64,000 nucleotides of DNA from Gimesia maris (GCF_008298035.1 NZ_CP042910.1:2867001-2931000), one strand, 5' to 3'. Numbered from the stretch's first letter, positions 34,103-43,356 are shown. The notes: generated by a model not told the origin, from the letters alone. A program made the numbers and translations.

Positions 34103-34364
34103 GATTCCTGCTTCCGGTTATTACTGTGTCATAGTCGTTGTAAATATCCATTGCAGGATCGTTCCAGTCACTGGATTCATAGGAACGGGCGAGCAGCTTG
34201 CGGAGGTCTTCTTCGGTTAATTCATCGGAACCTGCTTTTCTGAGCACACCACAAATCTTGGCATAGATGTCCTTACGTACCAGAACACAATCTGTCCCTT
34301 CGACATCCACGGGGATTTCTTCTCCGCGAGAAATCGCATCAGATTGTTCTTTTGTCAGTTTCAT
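34086..34364 (-). CDS. Antitoxin-like first gene of the HEPN cassette
   Basis: 92 residues from ATG 34364, chosen over the frame start at 34409 because GGAGGG is 5-10 bases upstream. Sequence KLTKEQSDAISRGEEIPVDV followed by CVLVRKDIYAKICGVL resembles small planctomycete/cyanobacterial proteins that commonly precede PemK/MazF-type toxin genes. That resemblance is from memory. The C-terminal half is acidic (DELTEEDLRKLLARS, DWNDPAMDIYNDYD). It leads the cassette and overlaps the second gene by 17 bp. Confidence 0.55.
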   Translation of the reverse strand: MKLTKEQSDAISRGEEIPVDVEGTDCVLVRKDIYAKICGVLRKAGSDELTEEDLRKLLARSYESSDWNDPAMDIYNDYDTVITGSRNHARKF

Positions 34365-34441
34365 GAAACCCTCCAGAGAAATTATTGCAGACCAACGGCG
34401 GCGTGGCAATCTTTTTTATCTGGATTGGGATGTTTTCTGAT

Positions 34442-34463
34442 CACTGTTGGCGAGCCAACAGTG
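34442..34463. repeat. 22 bp inverted repeat upstream of HEPN cassette
   Basis: CACTGTTGGC (34442-34451) - ga - GCCAACAGTG (34454-34463), perfect. It lies 78 bp upstream of the cassette's first start codon, in the 220 bp gap before the terminase-like gene. It may be an operator for the cassette or a dispersed palindrome. Confidence 0.6.
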
Positions 34464-34585
34464 CCACTCGATGGCTGGGTACTCATACACCACTACTTCT
34501 CAACATTCACCTCCCCTCCCCCGTGCCGATTCTTATCATTCTTTCTGTTTCTCTGCTGGTCTTTTTTGGGGGCTGGTGGGGTTGG

Positions 34586-34969
34586 TTATCTGTGGAGGCC
34601 CAGGAGTTTGTCCAGGCGTTTGCGGGCGTGGAGTTGTTCGCGGGTGCTTGTTTTGGGGTCCGCGATGATGTTCTGGTAGAAGTTTACTGAATCGGCGAAG
34701 AGTTGTTCGGTCCGTTTTTCTTCCAGCATGATCAGCAGTTCGAGGCTGGCGGCGACTTGTTGCTGGCTGTCGCGGCTTTCGATTTCACGGCGGGCTTTCT
34801 GGATGTAACGTTCGATGGAGCGTGGCTTGAGGCCGGTTTCGGCGGCGCACTCGGTTTTGATGTCACAAACGCGCGCGTTCAACTCCAGCTGGAGCATGAT
34901 CATATTGATCAGTTGGGTCCGTTGTTCGAGGCTCAGACGCTGGCGGGTTTTAAGAAGGGAGTCGGTCAT
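34586..34969 (-). CDS. HTH protein resembling phage terminase small subunit
   Basis: 127 residues from ATG 34969 with AGAGAGG 9-15 bases upstream. It has an N-terminal helix-turn-helix-like region (ELNARVCDIKTECAAETGLK followed by RSIERYIQKARREIE), a helical middle and a C-terminal TREQLHARKRLDKLLGLHR. The last motif is typical of terminase small subunits (the '...KALELLGKHLGL' end). No other phage genes (large terminase, portal, capsid) lie nearby, so it may be an isolated remnant or a domesticated DNA-binding protein. Confidence 0.5.
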   Translation of the reverse strand: MTDSLLKTRQRLSLEQRTQLINMIMLQLELNARVCDIKTECAAETGLKPRSIERYIQKARREIESRDSQQQVAASLELLIMLEEKRTEQLFADSVNFYQNIIADPKTSTREQLHARKRLDKLLGLHR

Positions 34970-35390
34970 GAGTTTGTTTCCTCTCTGTAATTTCTGGTCG
35001 GGTGATCGCGTGCCGTGCCTGCCCGGGGGTGTCAAGGATCTTCGCGAAGGGCGCGCTCGGGTCAAGGGGCATCTGAAGAAAACGAGTGGTCGATATGAGT
35101 CGATACCGGGGCGATCCGCCGCGACAGCCGGGTGGTTCGGGGACGACGGACTGCGAAGTGCGGCGACCCGCAGGCATACAGCGCGAACTACTGCCGTTTG
35201 TGCCCGTAAATTTCGGCGATTTTCACTATGGATTCCAGTGAAGATCGGGAACCGGTGTCGCGTGTTTCAGTGCTCTGTAAACTGGGCACGCGCGCGACCC
35301 GAAACAACGCTTATCGCTGTTGGCGCGGCGCGGTCAAGTGCATTCTATGCAGCGGGAGTGCGGGGATGTGCAGCAGCAGGTGCGGGACGT
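34970..35390. other. GC-rich intergenic region
   Basis: About 420 bp between the terminase-like gene start and the hisD stop. Noticeably GC-rich with CGCG clusters. Six-frame reading gives only short frames with odd composition (Arg/Ser/Pro-rich). It may hold a decayed gene, but nothing is recognisable. Confidence 0.4.
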
Positions 35391-36767
35391 TCAGTCGTCA
35401 AGACGGATGGTGACGCTGGCGGCGTGGGCGGTGAGGCCTTCTTTTTCGGCGAGCAGCGTGATGCCGGGCGCGTCGTTTTTGAGTCCCTGCTGGTTGTAGT
35501 AGATCACCGAGGACCGTTTGAGGAAGTCGATCGCACACAGACCGTTGGCGAAGCGGGCCGTCCCTCCGGTGGGGAGCACATGAGACGGGCCGGCGTAGTA
35601 GTCACCTGTCGCGACCGGGGTGTAGTGGCCCATGAAGATCGCGCCGGCGTTCTGGATTTTGGCGAGCTGCTGATCGGGGTTGGCGGTCGAGATGTGCAGA
35701 TGCTCGGGAGCCAGGAGATCGGTATAGCGGGCGGCTTCGTCTTCGTCGCGGGCGAGAATCAACGCGCCGTAGTCGAGCAGACTCTGACGGGCGAGATCGC
35801 CGCGCGGGAGTTCGCCCAGCTGGCTGATGAGTGCATCGCGGACGGCTTCGATCAGTGGCGCGTGCCAGGTGATGAGGACGCCGGAACCGGGGCTGTGCTC
35901 GGCCTGCGAGATCAGGTCGCTGGCGATGAACGCGGGGTTGGCGGTTTCGTCGGCGAGTACGATGACTTCACTGGGGCCGGCGATGCTGTCGATGTCGACT
36001 TCGCCGAAGACGTGACGCTTGGCGAGGGCGACGAACAGATTACCGGGGCCAACAATTTTATCGACGCGTTCGATGCCTTCGACGCCATACGCGAGTGCGG
36101 CGACGGCCTGGGCACCGCCGACCCGGTAGATTTCGGTGATGCCGAGTTCCTGGCAGGCGGCGAGGATGTCGGTGTTGTAACCGCCGAAATCGGTGGGTGG
36201 CACGACGACGACGATCTCTTTGACGCCGGCGGTCTGTGCGGGGATGGCGGTCATCAGCAGTGTGGACGGATACGCGGCCGCACCGCCGGGAATGCAGACG
36301 CCGACCCGTTTCAATGGGAGATAACGCTGGCGGAGCTCGACGCGGGACTCCCCTGCTTCGCGGAGGACTTTGACGTCGTCGGGCAGCAGAGCGGACTGGA
36401 ACTCAATGATGTTCTCGCGGATGCGACGCAGCGTGGCGAGGTACTCGGGCTCGGCCTTGGCGTGCGCCTGTTTGAGTTCCTCAGCCGAGACGCGCATGGT
36501 CTCGGGGGTGAGCTGCTTGCGGTCGAGCTTTTCCGAGTAATCAAGCAGCGCGGCGCGACCTTTGTCGCGGACATCGTTGCAGATGCGTTCGACGACTTCC
36601 TGCGGCGAGAGGGGTTCGCCGAAGAGTTCGATCGTGCGTTGACGGCCGGCTTCCGAGACGACATTGCCGCGCGGGCTGAGCTTTTCGCGGAGTTCGCTGA
36701 AGAGCGCGGTGGCATCGTCGCGGGTGCAGTCGATGGTGGTGATGTCGAGTTCGCTGTGCTGTGTCAT
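35391..36767 (-). CDS. hisD: Histidinol dehydrogenase
   Basis: 458 residues, a little longer than the usual ~430 because of an N-terminal extension of about 25 residues. Catalyses the last two steps of histidine synthesis (histidinol to histidine, two NAD+, Zn2+). Landmarks: VGVCIPGGAAAYPSTLLMTA, GGAQAVAALAYG, the GPGN segment, GPSEVIVLAD, the zinc and catalytic residues in DLISQAEHSPGSG, and PEHLHIST. It is 18 bp downstream of glyA on the same strand, so the two form an operon that pairs one-carbon and histidine metabolism. No other his genes in the window. Confidence 0.95.
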   Translation of the reverse strand: MTQHSELDITTIDCTRDDATALFSELREKLSPRGNVVSEAGRQRTIELFGEPLSPQEVVERICNDVRDKGRAALLDYSEKLDRKQLTPETMRVSAEELKQAHAKAEPEYLATLRRIRENIIEFQSALLPDDVKVLREAGESRVELRQRYLPLKRVGVCIPGGAAAYPSTLLMTAIPAQTAGVKEIVVVVPPTDFGGYNTDILAACQELGITEIYRVGGAQAVAALAYGVEGIERVDKIVGPGNLFVALAKRHVFGEVDIDSIAGPSEVIVLADETANPAFIASDLISQAEHSPGSGVLITWHAPLIEAVRDALISQLGELPRGDLARQSLLDYGALILARDEDEAARYTDLLAPEHLHISTANPDQQLAKIQNAGAIFMGHYTPVATGDYYAGPSHVLPTGGTARFANGLCAIDFLKRSSVIYYNQQGLKNDAPGITLLAEKEGLTAHAASVTIRLDD

Positions 36768-36785
36768 GAGTCGGGTATCAGTCTG

Positions 36786-38027
36786 TTACGCGATGCCGGG
36801 CACGGGATAGCTCTGGGCGAATTCCGCGATTTCCCCTTTGACGGTTTCGATGTTGGCTTCGTCTGCGGGAGCACCGAGGACTTTGAGGATCCAGGCACCG
36901 ACCTTTTTCATTTCGTCTTCTTTCATGCCCCGGGTGGTGAGGGCGGCGGTTCCGATGCGGATGCCGCTGGGATCGAGCGGTTTACGCTGATCGTAGGGGA
37001 TCATGTTTTTGTTGACGGTGATGCCGGCCTTGTCGAGTGCTTCTTCGGCGATTTTACCGGAGAGGTCAATCGCGGTAACATCACAGAGCATGAGGTGGTT
37101 GTCGGTTCCGCCAGACGCGAGTTTGATGCCGCCTGCCATCAGGGTCTCGGCGAGGGTTCTGGCATTGGCGACGATCTGTCGGGCATAGGCTTTGAAGTCG
37201 TCGGTATTGGCTTCCTGGAAGCAGATCGCTTTGCCGGCGATGACGTGCTCGAGGGGACCACCTTGAATGCCGGGGAAGACTTCGCGGTTGAGGTCTTTGG
37301 CGTATTTCTTTTTCATGAGGACGAAGCCGGACCGGGGGCCACGCAGGGTTTTGTGAGTGGTGGAGGTGACGAAGTCGGCGACTTCGACGGGGTTGTTGTG
37401 CATGCCGCCGGCGACGAGACCGGAATAGTGGGCCATGTCGACCATCAGAACCGCACCGACTTCGGCGGCGATTTCGGCGAACTTGGGGTGGTCGATTTCA
37501 CGCGGGTAGGCGGAGGCACCGGCGATGATCATTTTGGGTTTGTGTTCGCGGGCGAGTTTGGCGACCTGGTCGTAGTCGATCTGGTGGTTATCTTCACGCA
37601 CGCCGTAAGGAACGGGATTATAGAGGGTTCCCGAGAAGTTCAATTTCATGCCGTGCGTGAGGTGACCGCCGTGTGCGAGGTCCATGGCGAGGAAGGTGTC
37701 GCCTGGTTTCAGCACGGTGAAGTAGACGGACATGTTGGCCTGGGAACCGGAGTGCGGCTGGACGTTAGCGTATTCGGCTCCGAAGAGGCTGCAGGCGCGA
37801 TCGCGGGCGAGGTTTTCGACGACGTCGACATATTCGCATCCGCCGTAGTAACGACGTCCAGGGAGTCCTTCGGCGTATTTGTTCGTGAGGATCGAGCCGG
37901 CCGCTTCCATAATGGCGGCGCTGGTGTAATTTTCAGAGGCGATCAGCTCCAGGCCATTCTTCTGGCGCTGGGCTTCAGACTGAATACACTTCCAGATTTC
38001 GGGATCACACGACTCGAGCACGGACAT
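36786..38027 (-). CDS. glyA: Serine hydroxymethyltransferase
   Basis: 413 residues. PLP enzyme interconverting serine and glycine with tetrahydrofolate, the main source of one-carbon units; cytoplasmic. Landmarks: [37 protein letters not shown], the PLP-lysine motif [15 protein letters not shown], and HVIAGKA. Start at 38027 (MSVLESC) with GGAG about 10-13 bases upstream; the upstream in-frame ATG at 38057 adds ten residues without a site. Followed by hisD. I looked for a glycine riboswitch upstream and saw none. Confidence 0.96.
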   Translation of the reverse strand: MSVLESCDPEIWKCIQSEAQRQKNGLELIASENYTSAAIMEAAGSILTNKYAEGLPGRRYYGGCEYVDVVENLARDRACSLFGAEYANVQPHSGSQANMSVYFTVLKPGDTFLAMDLAHGGHLTHGMKLNFSGTLYNPVPYGVREDNHQIDYDQVAKLAREHKPKMIIAGASAYPREIDHPKFAEIAAEVGAVLMVDMAHYSGLVAGGMHNNPVEVADFVTSTTHKTLRGPRSGFVLMKKKYAKDLNREVFPGIQGGPLEHVIAGKAICFQEANTDDFKAYARQIVANARTLAETLMAGGIKLASGGTDNHLMLCDVTAIDLSGKIAEEALDKAGITVNKNMIPYDQRKPLDPSGIRIGTAALTTRGMKEDEMKKVGAWILKVLGAPADEANIETVKGEIAEFAQSYPVPGIA

Positions 38028-38278
38028 TCCAATCAACTCCCATGGATATATGGTCAAATTTGGGGGTACAAACGGTACCTTCAGCAGGAAAAAACATATT
38101 TTGCTCCCTTATAATGAAGGATTGCCCTGAAAGCTACCCAACGGATTCCCGTATCATTATCCTCGGAGAAAGTTTACTGCTGTTTTACCTCTCTGGGGGG
38201 TATGATATTTTTGCATCTGGCATTTGGTAACCCCCTTTTTACTCGATATTTCTGAATTAATGCATTATTACTTGATCT

Positions 38279-39544
38279 ATGTCTGAGACTGAAGAAGAAC
38301 AACCTGATCAACTGCTTCAAGGCTCCCCTGCTCTGCAGGGAGAACGCGTGGTGTTTACGGGCACGCTTGCTTCGATGACACATCAGAAGGCGGGCGAGTT
38401 CGTCGAGGAGCATGGTGGGCAGGCCGCTCAACATGTGAGTCGACAGACAACGCTGCTGGTAGTGGGCGAAGAGGGGTGGCCGCTGGAAGCGGACGGATCG
38501 CCTTCGGTGAATCTGACGCATGCCCAGGAGCTGATTGCCGAGGGTGTTGCGATTCAGATCATCAAGGAATCGGACTGGCTGGCGCTGATTGAGCTCCGCG
38601 AGCCGGGCGTGAATGTGGATCAGCTTTATACGCCGGCGATGCTGACGCAGATGCTGGATATACCCGTGGGGACGATTCGCCGCTGGGAACGTCAGGGACT
38701 GATCAAGCCGGCGCGGAAGATTTACCGTCTGCCTTATTTTTCCTTTCAGGAAGTGGCGAGCGTACGGCGGCTGTCGCAGTTGCTGGAATCGGGAGTGAAT
38801 CCGCGGGAGCTGGAAAGCAGCCTGCAGCACCTGGGGAAATTCTTCAACGAGATCGACGCACCGCTCTCTCAATTAACCTTACTGGCACAGGATGCACAGT
38901 TGCTGTTGAAAGATGAGCGGGGTCTGATTGATCCGCGGCACGGTCAGCGGGTGTTCGACTTTGGAACTGCAGAGACCGAAGTGCCTGAGCTGGCGGACGA
39001 GGAAACGTTCGAGGGAACAATTGAGTTCACAGAGCATCTGAAGCCAGCAGAACCAGTGGACCGGAGTGCGGACGAATGGTTCGACGAAGGCTGCCAGCTG
39101 CTGGATGCCGGCGAAGCGAAGCCGGCAATCGAAGCATTTCGTCTGGCGTTATTGGGGCAACCCGATATGCCCGAAGCGCATCTGCATCTGGCGGAGGCGC
39201 TGTACCTGGACGGGAAGGCCGAAGGGGCGCTGGAACGCTATTACGCGGCTGTGGAATGGGATCACGATTACATTGAGGCGTGGACGCAACTGGGGTGCCT
39301 GCATAATGAGCTGGGGGATCCGGAGGCGGCGCTGCAGGCATTTGAGATCGCACTACGGGTTCACCCCGATTACCCGGATGCGCATCTGCATAAAGCAGAA
39401 GTGCTGCATCAGCTGAACCGGGTCGAAGAAGCGGTTCCCCACTGGAAGATCTACCTGGACTTCGATGAGATGGGCCCGTGGGCAGACCTCGCGCGACAGC
39501 GTCTGCAGGAATACGACGACGGCGAAGATCTGCAGTTCCCGTAA
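38279..39544 (+). CDS. BRCT - MerR - TPR fusion protein
   Basis: 421 residues with three parts. Residues about 20-105 resemble a BRCT domain of the NAD-ligase type (GERVVFTGTLASMTHQKAGE and HVSRQTTLLVVGEEG). Residues about 115-185 are a MerR-type winged HTH (YTPAMLTQMLDIPVGTIRRW, then RQGLIKPARKIYRLPYFSFQ). Residues about 265-415 hold four TPR-like units (WFDEGCQLLDAGEAKPAIEA and similar). The protein is cytoplasmic. The combination suggests a DNA-binding regulator with two protein-interaction modules, possibly linked to DNA damage or cell-cycle state. Domain identities are by motif reading. Confidence 0.8.
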   Translation: MSETEEEQPDQLLQGSPALQGERVVFTGTLASMTHQKAGEFVEEHGGQAAQHVSRQTTLLVVGEEGWPLEADGSPSVNLTHAQELIAEGVAIQIIKESDWLALIELREPGVNVDQLYTPAMLTQMLDIPVGTIRRWERQGLIKPARKIYRLPYFSFQEVASVRRLSQLLESGVNPRELESSLQHLGKFFNEIDAPLSQLTLLAQDAQLLLKDERGLIDPRHGQRVFDFGTAETEVPELADEETFEGTIEFTEHLKPAEPVDRSADEWFDEGCQLLDAGEAKPAIEAFRLALLGQPDMPEAHLHLAEALYLDGKAEGALERYYAAVEWDHDYIEAWTQLGCLHNELGDPEAALQAFEIALRVHPDYPDAHLHKAEVLHQLNRVEEAVPHWKIYLDFDEMGPWADLARQRLQEYDDGEDLQFP

Positions 39545-39711
39545 CGGTTGAACTGTAGGGTTTGGGGGCAGTGAACCTCTTTCACTATTTCGTTCACGGC
39601 TCAGGTCTGTACGTCTGATATTCATCTATTGCCCGCTGCGCCCCTCCTTATAATTGTTACTCAGTTCTTTGGCATAATTGCTTGCTTCCCAAATGCTTTC
39701 GGGTTATGTTG

Positions 39712-39731
39712 TTATTTTGACGCCAAAATAA
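39712..39731 (+). promoter_or_regulatory. Palindrome upstream of sugar-acid operon
   Basis: TTATTTTG (39712-39719) - acgc - CAAAATAA (39724-39731), a perfect inverted repeat 28 bp before the ATG at 39760. A weak promoter TTGCTT (39682-39687)/TTATGT (39704-39709) precedes it, so a protein bound here would block initiation or elongation. Candidate operator of the four-gene operon. Confidence 0.5.
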
Positions 39732-39759
39732 AACCCTGGAAGACTGGAACCAATTCCCG

Positions 39760-40938
39760 ATGAAAATAGAACGCATCGAAACTCTGGTGTGTTATGCCCG
39801 GATGCGAAACTGGGTGTTTGTCAAAGTAATCACCGATCAGCCGGGCCTGTATGGCTGGGGAGAAGCGACGCTGGAGTGGCATACGCGTGGCGTCGCGGGG
39901 ACGATTGAAGATCTGTCCCAGTTGTTGATTGGCGAAGATCCGCGGCGGGTGGAATATCTGTGGCAGATGATGTGGCGTCAGCATTTCTGGCATGGGAGTG
40001 GCGTGACGCGATCGACGGCGATTGCGGGAATAGACCTGGCGCTGTGGGACATTCTGGGGAAAGTTCATGGTGTGCCCTGCCATCAGTTGTGGGGCGGACC
40101 GGTTCGCGATTACATCCGGCTGTATTGTCACCTGGGTGGCGGGAACATGGAATCGTTCTACCAGACTTCGACCGATAATGCGGCGCAGTTTGCAGATCTG
40201 GCGCAGGAAGCGGTCGCCGATGGGTTTTCGGCGTTCAAATCGATGGCGGTTCCGCCGACGATGCCGATCGAGGGATTGAAACCGATCAAGGCAGCCGAAG
40301 ACTGTGTTGCAGCGATGCGGGATGCGGTGGGTGATGACGTGGATATCATGGTGGACTGTCATGCCCGCCCTTCACCGGCGATGGGGCTGCAGTTCGCGAA
40401 GGCGCTGGATCCTTACGGTCTGTATTTCTTCGAAGAGCCCTGCTGGCCGGAATCGATGGACAGCCTGGCGACGATCAATGCCGCGGTGACGACGCCGATT
40501 GCAACGGGCGAACGGTTAACGCATCTGGCGGCGTTTCGCGATCTGTTTGAGAAACGGGGTTGTGAAATCTGTCAGCTGGACCTGACACATTGCGGCGGTT
40601 TCACGGAAGCACGCCGGATCGCTGCGCTGGCGGACGCGTACCGGATTTCGCTGGCGCCGCATAATCCACAGGGGCCTGTGAGTACGGCGGCTTCGCTGGA
40701 ATTCGGGTTCTCGCAGCCAAGCTATATCATTTGTGAATCGGTGCACGACGATGTACCCTGGAGACAGGATGTGGTGGAAGAAGGTTTTGTAATCGATCCC
40801 AAAACGCGGACGGTCAAGCCGAACCAGAAGCCGGGACTGGGGATTTCGATTAACGAAGCGGAAGTGAAGAAGCATCCGTTTCAGCAGGAAACCGTGCAGC
40901 GCGTCTTCTACCAGGATGGCGCCGTCGGGGACTGGTAA
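39760..40938 (+). CDS. Enolase-superfamily sugar-acid dehydratase (DgoD-like)
   Basis: 392 residues of the mandelate racemase/muconate-lactonising type. Capping domain opens [12 protein letters not shown] and [20 protein letters not shown]. The barrel carries [17 protein letters not shown] and the metal ligands: Asp in [10 protein letters not shown], Glu in FFEEPCWPE and Glu in [10 protein letters not shown] catalytic His sits in [10 protein letters not shown]. This layout fits the D-galactonate/related acid-sugar dehydratases, which make 2-keto-3-deoxy acids. With the DapA-family aldolase and MFS permease downstream, a sugar-acid catabolic operon is inferred; the exact sugar is unknown. First gene, 28 bp after a palindrome. 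Confidence 0.82.
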   Translation: MKIERIETLVCYARMRNWVFVKVITDQPGLYGWGEATLEWHTRGVAGTIEDLSQLLIGEDPRRVEYLWQMMWRQHFWHGSGVTRSTAIAGIDLALWDILGKVHGVPCHQLWGGPVRDYIRLYCHLGGGNMESFYQTSTDNAAQFADLAQEAVADGFSAFKSMAVPPTMPIEGLKPIKAAEDCVAAMRDAVGDDVDIMVDCHARPSPAMGLQFAKALDPYGLYFFEEPCWPESMDSLATINAAVTTPIATGERLTHLAAFRDLFEKRGCEICQLDLTHCGGFTEARRIAALADAYRISLAPHNPQGPVSTAASLEFGFSQPSYIICESVHDDVPWRQDVVEEGFVIDPKTRTVKPNQKPGLGISINEAEVKKHPFQQETVQRVFYQDGAVGDW

Positions 40939-40999
40939 GGCGCGGCTCACGCCTGGCTCTCTCAATTCTTCAACTCTCATTCGATGAACGGAACGACTC

Positions 41000-42400
41000 A
41001 TGAGTGAATCAACTCTACAGGCGAAAACACAGTCTGCCTTTCGGGGACGGATTGGAGTGGCGACCGTTGATATCACGCCACCGACTGGAATTTACGCCCG
41101 CAACTGGGGAGCCGCCAAGCATGATGTGGCAGACTGGATTCACCGCCGTCTGACGCTGAATGCACTGGTTTTGAGTGAGTCCAATTCCAAACGGCCGCTG
41201 GTATTTCTGGATGCCGATCTGGGCTGGTGGCGTTCGCTGCCGACCTTTCGCCGGTTTCAATCAAGACTGCTGGAAGAGCTGGAACTGGATGAAGCGTCGC
41301 TGATTTTTGGAGTGAGTCACACGCATGCTTCGCCGCCACTGACCGATCCCGACCCGGATCTGCCCGCGAGTGCATCGCTGGCGGAGTATCTGGAGACGGT
41401 GTACCTGGCTGCTGTTAAAGTCACACGGGCGGCGATGAAGAATGCGACGGAAGCGGTACTGGAGTGGAAGACCGGATGTTGCGGACTGGCATCAATGCGG
41501 GACCTGCCGGACCCTGATCCGGAGGCGGAGCGAATCATCTGTGGCTGGAATCCGGATGAACCAGCTGACGATACTCTGGTTGTGGGGCGGATCACGGATC
41601 TGGAGGGAGCGTTACAGGCTGTGATCGTCAATTACGCGTGTCATCCGACGACGCTGGCCTGGGAGAATACGGCGATCTCACCCGACTATCCGGGAGCGAT
41701 GCGGGATACGATCAAGGAGACGTTGGACGTTCCTGCGCTGTTCATGCAGGGGGCTTCGGGAGAGCTTTCGCCGCGCTATCAATATGTGGGTGATGTTGCG
41801 GTCGCAGATCGACATGGTCGGCAACTGGCGTATGCAGTGCTGGCGACGCTGGAAGATATGGAACCGCCGGGAACGTGTCTGAAATATTCGGGGGTAATGG
41901 AATCCGGGGCGCCGCTGGCGGTGTGGAAGCATGTGGTGGACAAGCCGGGACTGAAGCTGAAGACATTACAGACACTGGTGGAAATTCCATTGAAAGACTG
42001 GCCGACGGCGGATGAACTGGAAGCGCAGCGACAGGCGTGTACGGACCGGGCATTGGAAGAACGGTTACGGCGACGCAGGAATATTCGTCGAGGAATCGGA
42101 GACGGCAAGACGCTGGAATTACCGATCTGGGTGTGGCAGATGGGAGAGACGATTCTGATTGGCAGCCCGACGGAAGCATATTCAATTCTGCAGCGGGAAC
42201 TGCGGCGAAGGTATCCCGAGCGGACGATTGCCTGTCTGAATCTGATCAACGGAACGACCGGATATCTGGCACCGGCGGAGTTGTATGATCTGGACTTGTA
42301 CCAGGTATGGCAGACACCGTTTGAACGCGGCGGACTGGAGCAGGTCATCGAAGCGATGGCGGATGCGATCGGGCAGATCATCGAAACGGAAACAGTTTGA
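41000..42400 (+). CDS. Neutral/alkaline ceramidase-like protein
   Basis: 466 residues. N-terminal GVATVDITPPTGIYARNWG, then LVFLDADLGWW and the metal-binding GVSHTHASPPL, VNYACHPTTL and QGASGELSPRY. These are the zinc-site and core motifs of the neutral ceramidase superfamily. No signal peptide is present, unlike true secreted ceramidases, and the C-terminal immunoglobulin-like domain is missing. Sixty-one bp after the DgoD-like gene and followed by a DapA-family gene, so it is part of the sugar-acid operon. A deacylase or amidase of an N-acylated or amino sugar-type substrate is more likely than ceramide cleavage. That is inference. Confidence 0.78.
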   Translation: MSESTLQAKTQSAFRGRIGVATVDITPPTGIYARNWGAAKHDVADWIHRRLTLNALVLSESNSKRPLVFLDADLGWWRSLPTFRRFQSRLLEELELDEASLIFGVSHTHASPPLTDPDPDLPASASLAEYLETVYLAAVKVTRAAMKNATEAVLEWKTGCCGLASMRDLPDPDPEAERIICGWNPDEPADDTLVVGRITDLEGALQAVIVNYACHPTTLAWENTAISPDYPGAMRDTIKETLDVPALFMQGASGELSPRYQYVGDVAVADRHGRQLAYAVLATLEDMEPPGTCLKYSGVMESGAPLAVWKHVVDKPGLKLKTLQTLVEIPLKDWPTADELEAQRQACTDRALEERLRRRRNIRRGIGDGKTLELPIWVWQMGETILIGSPTEAYSILQRELRRRYPERTIACLNLINGTTGYLAPAELYDLDLYQVWQTPFERGGLEQVIEAMADAIGQIIETETV

Positions 42401-42444
42401 GCTCGCGAAAAATATTTGAATTTCCAGACGGGAAGAAGAGACAG

Positions 42445-43356
42445 ATGGCGACATTGATTCAGGGTGTGTTACCGGTTCTGCATACGCCTCTTTGTGAGGA
42501 CGAGACGATTGACGGGGACGCGTTCGCGCGGGAAATTGACTGGTGTTTCGAACGGGGCGCGGATGGCGTGTGCGGCGCGATGGTTTCAGAAGTGCTGCGA
42601 CTGACCTATGAGGAACGACTGAATCTCACGCAGTTCATGGTGGAACTGACGGCGGGGCGTGGGACGGTGATTGCCAGTGTGGGAGCAGAGAGTACGCGGC
42701 AGGCGGTTGCCTTCGCGCGTCAGGCTGAGGATACTGGTTGTGCAGCAGTGATGGCGATTCCCCCGGTGACGACTGCCCTGCCCGACGGGGCGCTGTGGGA
42801 TTATTTTACGACGCTGGCAAAACAATGCAGTCTGCCGCTGGTGGTGCAGGATGCTTCGTCTTACGTCGGTCGGGCGATTTCGATCGAGTTTTATAAACGA
42901 CTGCTGGATGAGTTCGGTCCCGAAAAGATTCTGTTCAAACCGGAAGCTTCGCCGATCGGCCCCAATCTGTCTGCGCTGCGGGATGCGACGGGGGGACAGG
43001 CCCGGATCTTTGATGGATCGGGGGGCATTCTGCTCGTGGATGCTTATCGGCGTGGGATCAGTGGTACGATGCCGGGCGTGGATCTGCTGGATGGGATCAT
43101 GGCTTTGTGGAAGGCGCTGCAGGCGGGCGATGATGCGGCCGTCTATCGGATCTATTTTCCGATCTGTGCGATTGTGGCGCTGCAGTTACAGGCGGGGCTG
43201 GACGGTTTTCTGGCGATTGAAAAATATCTGCTGGTCAAGCGGGGGATTTTCGGTTCGGATCGTCGCTGTGAACCCAACGCGTGGAGTCTGGATGAAGAGA
43301 CTCGAGTGGAAGTGGACCGCTTGTATGAACTGTTGATGGAATCATTAGACGAATAA
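42445..43356 (+). CDS. Dihydrodipicolinate synthase-family aldolase
   Basis: 303 residues from ATG 42445 (MATLIQGVLPVLHTPL); the in-frame start at 42397 overlaps the previous stop and adds residues with no match. TIM-barrel class I aldolase/lyase of the DapA/NanA/KDG family: FERGADGVCGAMVSEVLRLT, GVGAEST-like ASVGAESTRQAVAFA, a Schiff-base Lys in KILFKPEASPIGPN and a C-terminal barrel closure. The usual YNVP signature is replaced by QDASSYVG, so substrate differs from DapA. In context a 2-keto-3-deoxy-acid aldolase or dehydratase is likely. Confidence 0.82.
   Translation: MATLIQGVLPVLHTPLCEDETIDGDAFAREIDWCFERGADGVCGAMVSEVLRLTYEERLNLTQFMVELTAGRGTVIASVGAESTRQAVAFARQAEDTGCAAVMAIPPVTTALPDGALWDYFTTLAKQCSLPLVVQDASSYVGRAISIEFYKRLLDEFGPEKILFKPEASPIGPNLSALRDATGGQARIFDGSGGILLVDAYRRGISGTMPGVDLLDGIMALWKALQAGDDAAVYRIYFPICAIVALQLQAGLDGFLAIEKYLLVKRGIFGSDRRCEPNAWSLDEETRVEVDRLYELLMESLDE

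Noticed and set aside
34815-38114. 1099-codon open frame on the plus strand
   Set aside because: It runs antisense to hisD and glyA, whose protein motifs are unmistakable. The opposite frame stays open because of their GC-rich third positions. Its translation is Gly/Asp/Val/Phe-rich with no domain and no ribosome binding site.
38028-38278. Glycine riboswitch upstream of glyA
   Set aside because: No tandem aptamer-like conserved blocks in the 250 bp divergent region.
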